The position numbers and the translations under genes are program-made. Below are positions 7,519 to 15,908 of a stretch of 64,000 nt of DNA, piece after piece. The stretch's first letter is position 1; every line of letters starts with the position of its first letter. Below the pieces are notes generated by a model that was not told the origin of the DNA, searched no databases, and saw nothing but the letters and a program-made list of their open reading frames with translations. Source of the stretch: JALZAI01 sp038212215 (GTDB lineage Bacteria > Actinomycetota > Actinomycetes > Mycobacteriales > Jatrophihabitantaceae); assembly GCA_038212215.1 (NCBI GenBank), contig JBBQUT010000006.1, forward strand, positions 62,001 through 126,000, in the 5' to 3' direction.

Positions 7519-8961
7519 TCAGTCGCCGACCAGCCAACCGTCCGGAGCGGCGAGCTTCGTGGCGGCCGCTGGTCCCCAGGATCCCTGCGGATACGGCTTC
7601 ACCCTCGGACGCGCGGCAAGCAGCGGGTCAGCCACCGCCCAGACCGCAGCGAGCCCGTCCGGACGGGTGAACAGCGAGCGATCACCGAGCAGTACGTCGT
7701 GGATGAGCCGCACGTAGGGTGGCAGCGGCGTGGCATCGCTGACCGTGGCCAGCGGGATCGTCGTTTCGGCAATGCCCAGGCGCAGCTGAGCGCCGGGCTG
7801 CTTGGCGACGAGTCGGAGCCCGATGGCTCCGTCGCCGGACAGCCCGAAGCTGAGCACGTTTCCGTTCTTCGGTATGTCGGCGAGTGTGCCGGTCGGTTCG
7901 CGCAGGATCAGACTCACCTGCTGGTGGCTCTGCGCCATCCGCTTGCCGGTGCGCAGCAGGAACGGCACGCCGCGCCAGCGGTCGTTGTCGATCCACAGCC
8001 GCGCGGCGACGAAGGTGTCGCGTGTCGAGCGCTGCTTGACCCCGTCGACGTCGCGATACCCGTCGAACTGGCCGAGGACGACCTCCTTCGGGTCGAGCGG
8101 GCGGAATGCGTTGATGACCTCTTCGCGAGCGGCCTGCAGATGCTCGGCGGACAGGCTGGTGGGCGGTTCCATCGCGACTTCGGCCGCGACCTGGAACATG
8201 TGGGTGACCAACATGTCCAGAACCGCGCCGGTGCCGTCGTAGAACTCCCCGCGGTCGCTCACGCCGAGCCGCTCCGGGATGTCGACCTGGACGGCACGCA
8301 CATGCCGGGCGTTCCACATCGCATCGAACAGGCCGTTGGCAAAGCGCAGCACGTGTAGATCTTGCGTCGCTTCCTTGCCGAGAAAATGGTCGATCCGGTA
8401 GACCTGACGCTCGTCGAGCACGTCGTGAACCACCGCGTCGAGAGCGCGAAAATCCTGCGGGGACGTGCCGAATGGCTTCTCGTAGACGACCCGCGCGCCC
8501 TTCGCGAGCCCGTGCGCGCCGAGGCCCTTGGTCACTTCGGCAAAGCGGGTCGGTGGGATCGCCAGGTAGTGGACGAGTTGCGCGTTGTCGCCGACGTGAT
8601 GGCGACTCTCCTCGATGACGTCGAGCAGGTTGCCCGGGTTTGAACTCTCGAAGCCGCCGCCGGCGAAGTACAGCCGATCGCGGAACGCCTGCCAGACCTT
8701 TCCGCGCGGCTTGGCCCCGGCATCGGTGAGGACGCCCCGCACATAGGAGCGGAAATTCAAGTGCGAGACGTCGCCGCGCCCGTTGCCGATCAGACACCAC
8801 CGTGGCGGCAGCAGACCCTCCTGCGCCAGCGTGTAAAAGGCGGGCAGCACCATCCGCCGCGCGAGATCGCCGGTCGCGCCGAACAGCACGAACGCCGTGG
8901 GGGCGGGCTCATTCTTGGACGCCGATTTCTTGGACGCCGATTTCTCTGCAGGGGCACTCAT
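7519..8961 (-). CDS. zwf: Glucose-6-phosphate 1-dehydrogenase
   Basis: 480 residues from the ATG at 8961; a GTG three codons upstream (8968-8970) is an alternative. It oxidises glucose-6-phosphate to 6-phosphogluconolactone with NADP, entering the pentose phosphate pathway. It has the nucleotide-binding FGATGDLARR, VYEKPFGTS, and the active-site stretch RIDHFLGKEATQDL with the catalytic His. The N terminus carries a short Lys/Ser-rich tail (EKSASKKSASKNEP). It is separated from aroC by about 110 bp on the same strand and does not sit in the usual tal-zwf-opcA operon. Confidence 0.95.
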   Translation of the reverse strand: MSAPAEKSASKKSASKNEPAPTAFVLFGATGDLARRMVLPAFYTLAQEGLLPPRWCLIGNGRGDVSHLNFRSYVRGVLTDAGAKPRGKVWQAFRDRLYFAGGGFESSNPGNLLDVIEESRHHVGDNAQLVHYLAIPPTRFAEVTKGLGAHGLAKGARVVYEKPFGTSPQDFRALDAVVHDVLDERQVYRIDHFLGKEATQDLHVLRFANGLFDAMWNARHVRAVQVDIPERLGVSDRGEFYDGTGAVLDMLVTHMFQVAAEVAMEPPTSLSAEHLQAAREEVINAFRPLDPKEVVLGQFDGYRDVDGVKQRSTRDTFVAARLWIDNDRWRGVPFLLRTGKRMAQSHQQVSLILREPTGTLADIPKNGNVLSFGLSGDGAIGLRLVAKQPGAQLRLGIAETTIPLATVSDATPLPPYVRLIHDVLLGDRSLFTRPDGLAAVWAVADPLLAARPRVKPYPQGSWGPAAATKLAAPDGWLVGD

Positions 8962-9070
8962 GACCGACACACTAGGGCGGTGCCCAGCCGGCGCAGCCGA
9001 CCGGTCAGGTGATGAGCAATGCCGGCAAGATGTCGAATGCCAGCAGCGAACCAGCCGCTACGGTTGACGA

Positions 9071-9640
9071 ATGTTCGACGCCATCATCCTGGCCGGCGGC
9101 TCGGCGCGCCGCCTCGGCGGTGCCGACAAGCCGGCAGTGCAGATCGGTGCGAGCTCAATGCTCGAGCACGCGCTGGCAGCCGTCGGCGACGCGGACCAAG
9201 TCATCGTCGTCGGCCCGCGCCGCAGCGTGTCGCGGGCTGTGCTCTTCTGCCAGGAGCAGCCGCCTGGCGGCGGGCCGGTCGCTGCGCTTGCGACCGGTGC
9301 GATCGCGGTGCGTGCGCCCGTCGTCCTCATCCTGGCAGCGGACATGCCGGCGATCGGGCCGGCCGTCGCATTGCTGGTCGCGGCCGTCGGCACCGCCGAC
9401 TGTGCCGTGCTGACCGATGCCGATGGACGGCGCAATTTTCTGGCCGCGGCATGGCGCACCGCGGCGTTGCGTGACGCACTCGCAGGCCTGCCAGTTCTGG
9501 CGGGGGCGCCGGCGCGCAGTCTGTACCGCGCAGCGCGGATAAATGAGGTAGCCGACCTGGGCGGCTGGTCGCGCGACTGCGACACCTGGGCCGACGTCGT
9601 CGCGGCGCGCCACGGCGAAGGGAGCGAGATTCGGCCATGA
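9071..9640 (+). CDS. mobA: Molybdenum cofactor guanylyltransferase (MobA-like)
   Basis: 189 residues. The N-terminal nucleotidyltransferase motif IILAGGSARRLGGADKP is clear, followed by ILAADMPAIGP with the metal-binding Asp. MobA attaches GMP to molybdopterin to form the guanine dinucleotide cofactor used by DMSO-reductase-family enzymes, including the formate dehydrogenase at 21 kb. It overlaps the DUF6457 gene by ATGA (9637-9640). The protein is short, as in many actinobacterial MobA proteins. Confidence 0.88.
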   Translation: MFDAIILAGGSARRLGGADKPAVQIGASSMLEHALAAVGDADQVIVVGPRRSVSRAVLFCQEQPPGGGPVAALATGAIAVRAPVVLILAADMPAIGPAVALLVAAVGTADCAVLTDADGRRNFLAAAWRTAALRDALAGLPVLAGAPARSLYRAARINEVADLGGWSRDCDTWADVVAARHGEGSEIRP

Positions 9641-9882
9641 CCGAGCCACTGGACTCGTGGATCGCGCAACTCGCGGCCGCCCTGGGCGTCGATGCCGCCT
9701 GCGTGCCTCGCGACCTGCTGCTGGACGTGGCCCGCGACGCGGCGCACGCAGTTGCCCGCCCCGCTGCACCACTGACCACGTTCCTGGTCGGCCTGGCGGC
9801 AGGCCTGCGCGGCGGATCGCTCGACGAGGTCCACGCTGCAGCCGCACTTGCGCAGCGACTTGCCGGCGGTACCAAGACATGA
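9637..9882 (+). CDS. DUF6457 family protein
   Basis: 81 residues, helical and alanine-rich (MTEPLDSWIAQLAAALGVD at the start, TTFLVGLAAGLRGGS in the second half). Small proteins of this kind sit next to mobA in many actinobacteria, and the ATGA overlap with mobA here indicates coupled translation. A role in molybdenum cofactor handling is inferred only from this neighbourhood. Confidence 0.7.
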   Translation: MTEPLDSWIAQLAAALGVDAACVPRDLLLDVARDAAHAVARPAAPLTTFLVGLAAGLRGGSLDEVHAAAALAQRLAGGTKT

Positions 9883-9923
9883 GCGTGCAGACCCGCTGTC
9901 TGTTGTTCGCGGCTACGCGCTGA
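9879..9923 (+). pseudogene. Possible remnant of a MoaD/ThiS-like gene
   Basis: An ATG overlaps the DUF6457 stop (ATGA at 9879-9882) and opens a 14-codon frame, MSVQTRCLLFAATR, before a TGA at 9921. The peptide resembles the first beta strand of MoaD proteins, which run like VTVRLFAAAR. No continuation is evident in other frames before fdhD ends on the opposite strand at 9984. It may be a decayed MoaD gene or a chance short frame. Confidence 0.25.
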
Positions 9924-9983
9924 TGCGCGCGGTGCTGCTCCTGCACGGGGCGGCGCACCGGTCGGGTCCGCGATCTCGCGCGC

Positions 9984-10778
9984 TCAGCTGACGGCCTGTT
10001 CGCCCGCATACAGGTTGAGCCGGCCGCTGCGCACCATGCCGGCCAGCAGCAGGCCGTATTCGCGGGCCAGGTCGACAGCGAGGCTTGACGGTGCGGACAC
10101 CGCCACAATCCCCGCTGCGCCGGCCGCGACAGCCTTCTGCACGATCTCGAACGAGACTCGTCCGCTCACGACGAGCAACCGGTCGGTCGCGGGCAACTGC
10201 GCGTCGAGCAGCGCCCTGCCGACAACCTTGTCGACCGCGTTGTGCCGGCCGACATCCTCGCGGACAACGTCGACCTCGCCGTCGAGCGTGGCTAGCGCTG
10301 CTGCATGCATCCCGCCGGTGCGATCGAACGCGCGTTGGTGCGCGCGCATCGCGTCGGGCATTGCGCTGAGGGCGTCGCGCGCGATGGCCCAGCCGGGGGT
10401 ATGCGGCCGGGACGTCTGCAGAAGTGCGAGGTCAAGCACGTCAGCGCTGCACACGCCGCAGGCAGCGGAGGTGATGAACGCGCGGGGTCGGGGCGGTCTC
10501 ACGCTCGCGTCGAGAGTGATGTGCACCCGGTCGGTGTCGTCCTCTCTGCAGGCGCGCAGCGTCACGATATCGGCCGGGCGGCGGACCCCGGACTCGACGA
10601 CGAGCCAGCCCGCCGCGAGTTCGATGTCGTGGCCCGGCGTGCGCATCAGCGTGGCGATGGCCACCCCGTCCAAACCGAGCACAAGCGGCGACTCCACCGC
10701 GACGTCGTCGGGCACCCGGGCGGGCTCGGCGCCGGCCGCGACCTTGACGATCGCGCGCCGCGCCGTCGTCACCGCCAT
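9984..10778 (-). CDS. fdhD: Formate dehydrogenase accessory sulfurtransferase FdhD
   Basis: 264 residues from the ATG at 10778; a GTG six codons upstream is possible. FdhD passes sulfur from a cysteine desulfurase to the molybdenum cofactor of formate dehydrogenase and is needed for its activity. The family core ITSAACGVCSADVL contains the CxxC pair, and GGMHAAAL, REDVGRHNAVDKV and SGRVSFEIVQKA are typical. It converges on mobA-DUF6457, and together these would mature the selenoprotein formate dehydrogenase about 10 kb away. Confidence 0.94.
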   Translation of the reverse strand: MAVTTARRAIVKVAAGAEPARVPDDVAVESPLVLGLDGVAIATLMRTPGHDIELAAGWLVVESGVRRPADIVTLRACREDDTDRVHITLDASVRPPRPRAFITSAACGVCSADVLDLALLQTSRPHTPGWAIARDALSAMPDAMRAHQRAFDRTGGMHAAALATLDGEVDVVREDVGRHNAVDKVVGRALLDAQLPATDRLLVVSGRVSFEIVQKAVAAGAAGIVAVSAPSSLAVDLAREYGLLLAGMVRSGRLNLYAGEQAVS

Positions 10779-10835
10779 GCCGACGAGACTAGCCACACGG
10801 CTCGGCCCCTGGGACGCCCGGCGTGAGTGCCGGAC

Positions 10836-11327
10836 TCAGTGCTTGCGCACGACCCGCTCGCCCATGCCGCTGCGCCACACCGTGATATCCAGGTGTCCGC
10901 CTGCCACTTCGACTGCCGATGCTCCGCTCAGGTTCGCCTGGAACAGATGCTCAAGCAGCTGGCCGCGCATGTCGATGCCGGATTGTTCAAACAAGTCCTT
11001 GGTATAGCGCTGGTGCAGCGCGATGTCCGGCACGTCGGTCACTGTCCCCCAGACCTTGGCATCCCCGTCGCCGACGTGCGTGTCGATCGTCGCGGTATGT
11101 AGCGTGAAGCGCGGATCCCGAACGAGATCGCGAAATTTTTCGGTCGCCGGCATCCCGGCTAGCCACAGTTGCCCGTCGAGTATCCGCGGCTCCATCGGAC
11201 TGATCCGCGCGGAACCGTCCAAGCGAAGCGTGCCGAGCATGCAGAGGTTGCCCGTCGCGGCATGCCGCCGCACGAACACCTCAGCAATGCGCGGCGCGAC
11301 CTGCGTGAATTCCATCCAGCTGGCCAT
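10836..11327 (-). CDS. Pyridoxamine 5'-phosphate oxidase-fold (PPOX) family protein
   Basis: 163 residues with the split-barrel flavin-binding pattern: TGNLCMLGTLRLDGSARISPMEPRILDGQLWLAGM followed by FRDLVRDPRFTLHTA. Relatives bind FMN, F420 or heme; the cofactor cannot be told from sequence alone. It is transcribed divergently from the VOC protein gene with only 34 bp between the two starts. Confidence 0.75.
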   Translation of the reverse strand: MASWMEFTQVAPRIAEVFVRRHAATGNLCMLGTLRLDGSARISPMEPRILDGQLWLAGMPATEKFRDLVRDPRFTLHTATIDTHVGDGDAKVWGTVTDVPDIALHQRYTKDLFEQSGIDMRGQLLEHLFQANLSGASAVEVAGGHLDITVWRSGMGERVVRKH

Positions 11328-11361
11328 GGCGCAACACTAGGACCAGTGGTTGGCTTCGCCC

Positions 11362-11724
11362 ATGGCACTCACGTTGCACGGCTTGCGAACGGTGATCTAT
11401 CCGGCAGCGGACCTCGACGCTGCCAAATCATGGTGGACGGCAGCTTTGGGCTTCGTGCCGTACTTCGACCAACCGTTCTATGTCGGGTACTCGGTCGGCG
11501 GTTACGAACTAGGGCTGCTGCCGGACGCGGACCCCACCGACGGCGCCTTGGCGTACTGGGGCGTCGACGACGTGGGCGCGGCGATCCGCGTCGCTGTCGG
11601 CAGTGGCGCAACCGAGCACACCCCGGCGGTCGAGGTCGGCGATGGGATCGTCACCGGGTCGGTGCGTACGCCGCAGGGTGCGATTCTGGGGTTCATCTAC
11701 AACCCGCATTTCCGCCTGCCATGA
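11362..11724 (+). CDS. VOC (glyoxalase/bleomycin resistance) superfamily protein
   Basis: 120 residues from the ATG at 11362; a TTG four codons earlier is less likely. It has the beta-alpha-beta-beta-beta repeats of the vicinal oxygen chelate fold: RTVIYPAADLDAAKSWWTAALGF at the start and the closing TPQGAILGFIYNPHF. Substrate unknown. It is probably a stand-alone gene divergent from the PPOX gene. Confidence 0.75.
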   Translation: MALTLHGLRTVIYPAADLDAAKSWWTAALGFVPYFDQPFYVGYSVGGYELGLLPDADPTDGALAYWGVDDVGAAIRVAVGSGATEHTPAVEVGDGIVTGSVRTPQGAILGFIYNPHFRLP

Positions 11725-11826
11725 GCCGCCATTGAGCGTTGGCCATTGCGCAGCGGCCGGGCGCTGCAGCAGGGCCAATGACGTCGAGAATTCGATAGCG
11801 TGACGCATGCCCACGAAGGAGGCTGC

Positions 11827-12678
11827 ATGGCGAGTAGCGCTGTCGCCCACGAGCCTGCGCCTCGCCTGTCGCGCCGGCACGAGTCGGGCGCGGGTAGCGC
11901 CCGCGGGTTGCTGTTGACGGTGCTGGGCGAGCTCGTGCTGCCTGGCAACCGTTCGGCGTGGACGTCGGCGTTCATCGACGTGCTGCAGCGTCTCGGCGTG
12001 GCGGAAAAGGCAGCACGCCAGGCGCTCATGCGCACCGCCGCCGACGGTTGGCTGTCCTCGCAACGGATCGGCCGACGCACCTGCTGGACGCTGACCCCGG
12101 ACGCAGAACGCCTGCTCACCGAGGGCAGCGAACGCATTTACGGCTTCGCCGGCGCAGCCGAGGGATGGGACGGGCGATGGCTGGTCATCCTCGCCCGCGC
12201 CCCCGAAACCGAACGCCCAACCCGGCACCTGCTGCGCACCCGTCTCGGCTGGGCGGGTTTCGGCTCCCCCGCGCCGGGTGTGTGGGTGAGCACGCACCCC
12301 GAGCGCCTGGACGAGGCCGAAACGGTCCTCGCCGACGTAGGCGTGCCCGACGCCCAGATATTCCTCGGGATCCATGCGGGCGGCCACGACCCCATCGCCA
12401 TCGTCCGCGAGGCCTGGGATCTGGAGGACGTAGGGCGTCGCTACGGCCAGTTCCTCGCCGAGTTCTTGCACCCGACGGCCGGCGATCCGCTCACCGGGTT
12501 GATCGAACTCGTGCACGCGTGGCGGCGTTTTCCGGCACTCGATCCGGCGCTGCCGCGCCAGTTGCTGCCCGAGCCCTGGATCGGTGTGGCAGCGGCCGAG
12601 ATCTTCGGGCACCGGCACGCTGAACTGTCTTCGGCGGCGACGGCCGAATGGGGGCGGATCAGCGCGACCAGCCGCTGA
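11827..12678 (+). CDS. PaaX family transcriptional regulator
   Basis: 283 residues from the ATG at 11827, chosen because GAAGGAGG sits seven bases upstream. The N-terminal winged helix includes ARGLLLTVLGELVLPG and VAEKAARQALMRTAADGWLSSQRIG, as in PaaX-like repressors. The central and C-terminal domains have WDGRWLVILARAPE and GFGSPAPGVWVS. PaaX proteins usually repress phenylacetate or related aromatic-acid genes through CoA thioester ligands, but no such genes are adjacent, so its target is unknown. Confidence 0.85.
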   Translation: MASSAVAHEPAPRLSRRHESGAGSARGLLLTVLGELVLPGNRSAWTSAFIDVLQRLGVAEKAARQALMRTAADGWLSSQRIGRRTCWTLTPDAERLLTEGSERIYGFAGAAEGWDGRWLVILARAPETERPTRHLLRTRLGWAGFGSPAPGVWVSTHPERLDEAETVLADVGVPDAQIFLGIHAGGHDPIAIVREAWDLEDVGRRYGQFLAEFLHPTAGDPLTGLIELVHAWRRFPALDPALPRQLLPEPWIGVAAAEIFGHRHAELSSAATAEWGRISATSR

Positions 12679-12811
12679 TTCGCCCCGCGCGCAGGCCCGG
12701 CGGCGCGTAGGCTCGAAAGCACCGAGGGACTTTCAGTGCAAGCACCCGATGCCTGCGTTGCTCGCGGTGTTTGGACAAGCGGCCCCGACCGGGCCTGGAT
12801 CGGCGTGCCTT

Positions 12812-13264
12812 ATGGCCAGCTCAAAAACCATCCCTGAGTCAGCACAGCCCGGCGGAGAGAGCAGTCGGGTTCGCCTGCGCGCCGAATCTGCACACGTCGG
12901 GTTCGTCGACGGGGGTTGGTGGCCACGCTCGCGCGACCTGCCGAGCGAGATGTTGCCGCTGCTGGCCACGCTCGCAGCCGACGGGTTCGACGTCCGGCGG
13001 ATGGTCTATGACATGTCGGCGTGGGACACCGCTCCGCGCAAGCTGAAATCGGGTGGGCATGTCGTGAAACTGGACGGGTTTCGCACCGGGCGACCGAACA
13101 TGGTCGGCCTTATCGATGCCACTCGCGGCCGCCGCCTCGACCTCGTCGTCGTCCCGTCCGACACCGAGTCGGTCGCTGCCGAATCGGCACTCACCATGGC
13201 CGCGCTCGACGGCGACCTGCACAGCGGCAGCGAGATCGTCCACCCTGAGACGGCAGCGCCCTGA
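12812..13264 (+). CDS. DUF5994 family protein
   Basis: 150 residues from the ATG at 12812. The core RVRLRAESAHVGFVDGGWWPRSRDLPSEM followed by GFDVRRMVYDMSAWD matches the actinobacterial DUF5994 family, which has no established function. The first 25 or so residues are unconserved, so the real start may be slightly different. No operon partner is evident. Confidence 0.7.
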   Translation: MASSKTIPESAQPGGESSRVRLRAESAHVGFVDGGWWPRSRDLPSEMLPLLATLAADGFDVRRMVYDMSAWDTAPRKLKSGGHVVKLDGFRTGRPNMVGLIDATRGRRLDLVVVPSDTESVAAESALTMAALDGDLHSGSEIVHPETAAP

Positions 13265-13284
13265 CAACAAGCAGCTGACGCGGG

Positions 13285-14103
13285 TCAGGTCCGGCGCCAC
13301 CGCGCTTCGCACAGCCCGAACAGTCCGAACATGACCAACCCGATCGCCACGACGAACAGCAGCCACGGCCCGAACGACGTGTCGCGCAAGGCGCGAAGTG
13401 CGCCGTCGATGCCGCGGGCCTTCGCCGGATCGAACTGCACCGCCCCGACGACGATGAGCACGCCTGCGACCGCGAACACGACACCGCGCGCGGCGGTGCC
13501 GACCGTGCCGAGAATTTCGGTGGCCTTGCGCGCCCCCGGGCTCATCTCGCCGAGTTTGAAATACTTCTCGAACTTGCGCGTCGCTCCTTCATACACGAGC
13601 ACGACGCCGGCGATCACGACCACAACGCCGACCAGGCCCACCAACCACCGGCCGGCCGTGTGCTGCATGGCACGTGCGGTCAGCGACTGTTGATCCTTCG
13701 CCTGGCTGGAATCACGTCCGGTCACCAGGATCGTGAACGCGCTTACCGCGAGGAAGGTGTAGATCAGCCCGCGTACAAGCGACTGGACGCGTGGCCCTTT
13801 CTTCTGGCCCTCACCGGCTACGCCGAACGCGGCCTCGCTGAAGCGCCACAAGGCGTATGCCGCGAGCCCGATAGCGAGTACGAGTACGAGCACGACGCCG
13901 CCGCTCTGGTTGGCCAGTTGCTGGATCGCGCCGCGCTGATCGGTCTCGCTGTTCTTGTGGCCGAGCGCCAGCAGGACGGCAAGGACGCCGATGAGCAGGT
14001 ACACCACCCCGCGTGCGGAAAGGCCGAGGCGGGCCAGCTTGTCCATCTTGTCGCTGTCGGCTGCTTGGCGGACGGATGCGGTCGGTGCTGCGTTCCCACT
14101 CAT
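13285..14103 (-). CDS. DUF1206 family membrane protein
   Basis: 272 residues with six hydrophobic helices arranged as three repeated pairs, each beginning with a pattern like LARLGLSARGVVYLLIGVLAV, VQSLVRGLIYTFLAVSAF and GTAARGVVFAVAGVLIVVG. That triple repeat defines DUF1206. Function unknown. It is a single gene read toward DUF5994. Confidence 0.85.
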   Translation of the reverse strand: MSGNAAPTASVRQAADSDKMDKLARLGLSARGVVYLLIGVLAVLLALGHKNSETDQRGAIQQLANQSGGVVLVLVLAIGLAAYALWRFSEAAFGVAGEGQKKGPRVQSLVRGLIYTFLAVSAFTILVTGRDSSQAKDQQSLTARAMQHTAGRWLVGLVGVVVVIAGVVLVYEGATRKFEKYFKLGEMSPGARKATEILGTVGTAARGVVFAVAGVLIVVGAVQFDPAKARGIDGALRALRDTSFGPWLLFVVAIGLVMFGLFGLCEARWRRT

Positions 14104-14172
14104 CTGGACGCCCCTTCTTGGCAGTCAACGAGTTGTCTTACCCGCCCGCAGGATTCGCGTACCGTAACGGGC

Positions 14173-14676
14173 TCAGCGTGGCCGATCCAGCTCGTCGAAG
14201 ATCAGTTCGGTCCGCGTCGAGAGCACCTCAGGCATTTGCTGCAACCGGGTGAGCACCACGTCGCGCAGGTTGGCCGCGTCGCGGGTGCGTACGAGCAGCA
14301 CGATGTCACTGCCGCCGGCGACGAGGGCAACGTGTTCCACTTCCGGGATCGCCATCACCTGTTCGCGCACCGTCCGCCACGAGTGCTGGCTGATCTTGAG
14401 ATAGATGTAGGCGGACAGGCCGTATCCGTAGCGCTGCGGGTCGATCAGGGCCGCGTACCCGGTGATCACCGAGTCGCGATGCAGTCGTTCCACGCGGGTG
14501 TAGGCGTTGGCGCGGGAGATGTGCAGCCGCTCGGCGAGGGCTCGCATCGACAGCCTGCCGTCGGCGCGCAACGCGTCCACGATGCGGCGATCGGTGTCGT
14601 CGAGCGCGGCCAACCGTCTCGCGGGGGGTTCGTTTTCCGTAGGTGTCGGCACCGATTGACCATAGCGAACGGTCAT
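14173..14676 (-). CDS. Lrp/AsnC family regulator, likely of the adjacent oxoacid dehydrogenase operon (BkdR-like)
   Basis: 167 residues. It has the AsnC-type helix-turn-helix LDDTDRRIVDALRADGRLSMRALAERLHISRANAYTRVERL and a C-terminal RAM ligand domain (GYAALIDPQRYGYGLSAYIYLKI). It is transcribed divergently from the E1-E2 genes with 110 bp between, the arrangement of bkdR in other bacteria, where branched-chain amino acids activate the operon through Lrp-type proteins. Control of the operon is inferred from this layout. Confidence 0.88.
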   Translation of the reverse strand: MTVRYGQSVPTPTENEPPARRLAALDDTDRRIVDALRADGRLSMRALAERLHISRANAYTRVERLHRDSVITGYAALIDPQRYGYGLSAYIYLKISQHSWRTVREQVMAIPEVEHVALVAGGSDIVLLVRTRDAANLRDVVLTRLQQMPEVLSTRTELIFDELDRPR

Positions 14677-14786
14677 TCTCGCTCGATCGTCTGCATTCAG
14701 AGGTTTCTCTTGGACCTATGGCTGCGACAAGGGCACGATAACGAGAGTTTCGCACGTATGTTGTCAAGCACCGAGAAGGGCCGTCG

Positions 14787-15908
14787 ATGACCTCGCTGGC
14801 ACCGCACCCGAACCCGCCACCGTCGATGCCACAACGCGCACGTCCCCTGCTCCCGGACGAACTGCTGTGCCTGCTCGACGCGTCCGGCACTCCCACCGGC
14901 ATGGGGTTGCCGAGCCTGGACGTGCTCGCACGGTTGCACCACGCGATGGTGCTCGGCCGGCGCTTCGACACCCAGGCCACGGCGCTGACCAAACAGGGCC
15001 GCCTTGCGGTGTACCCCTCGGCCCGCGGCCAGGAGGCATGCCAGATCGGCGCGGTGCTGGCGCTGCGCGCGCAGGACTGGATGTTCCCGACCTACCGCGA
15101 CTCGATGGCTCTGGTTACCCGCGGCGTGCCCGCCACCGACGTGCTCACCCTGCTGCGCGGCGACTGGCACAGCGGCTATGACCCGTATGCGTACCGCGTC
15201 GCCCCACAGTGCACGCCACTGGCAACCAACACGCTGCATGCCGTCGGACTGGCGCACGCCGCGGTGCGAAAAGGCGAGGACACTGTCGCCCTGGTGCTGC
15301 TCGGTGACGGCGCGACAAGCGAGGGCGACACCCACGAGGCGCTGAACTTTGCGGCGCTGTGGAACGCGCCGGTCGTGTTCCTGGTACAGAACAACGGTTA
15401 CGCGATCAGCGTCCCGCTCGCCAAACAGTCAGCCGCGCCTTCTTTGGCGCACAAGGGGATCGGTTACGGAGTCGCCTCCGTTCGCGTCGACGGCAACGAC
15501 GCGGCAGCGGTCTACACGGCTGTACGTGATGGCGTCAGTGCAGCGGCAACCGGACACGGCCCGACCCTCATCGAAGCAATGACTTACCGCCTGGAGGCGC
15601 ACACGAACGCCGACGACGCCAGCCGCTACCGCCGCGACGACGAGGTGCGGGGCTGGCTGGCGCGCGACCCGATCGCGCGACTGGACGCGTATCTGCGCGG
15701 GCAGGGCCGGCTCGACGACGTGCGTCTGGCCGACATCACCGCAGCGGCCGACAGCTTCGCCGCGGACTTGCGCGCCCGCATGAACGTCGACGAAGCCGTC
15801 GATCCCGCCGAACTGTTCGCGCACGTCTATGCCGAACCGACATCGGCTCTGCTTGCGCAGCGGGCCTTCCTGGCGGCTGAACTAGGCGACGCTGGTGAGG
15901 ACCTATGA
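14787..15908 (+). CDS. bkdA: Branched-chain 2-oxoacid dehydrogenase E1 component, alpha subunit
   Basis: 373 residues. The thiamine diphosphate motif GDGATSEGDTHEALNFAALWNAPVVF...QNN is at about 173-203 and the FPTYRDS segment near 94. With the beta subunit it decarboxylates branched-chain 2-oxoacids, a source of acyl-CoA primers for branched fatty acids. Pyruvate as substrate cannot be excluded by sequence. It has a GAAGGG ribosome site and overlaps the beta gene by 4 bp. The upstream Lrp gene suggests amino-acid-responsive control. Confidence 0.88.
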   Translation: MTSLAPHPNPPPSMPQRARPLLPDELLCLLDASGTPTGMGLPSLDVLARLHHAMVLGRRFDTQATALTKQGRLAVYPSARGQEACQIGAVLALRAQDWMFPTYRDSMALVTRGVPATDVLTLLRGDWHSGYDPYAYRVAPQCTPLATNTLHAVGLAHAAVRKGEDTVALVLLGDGATSEGDTHEALNFAALWNAPVVFLVQNNGYAISVPLAKQSAAPSLAHKGIGYGVASVRVDGNDAAAVYTAVRDGVSAAATGHGPTLIEAMTYRLEAHTNADDASRYRRDDEVRGWLARDPIARLDAYLRGQGRLDDVRLADITAAADSFAADLRARMNVDEAVDPAELFAHVYAEPTSALLAQRAFLAAELGDAGEDL

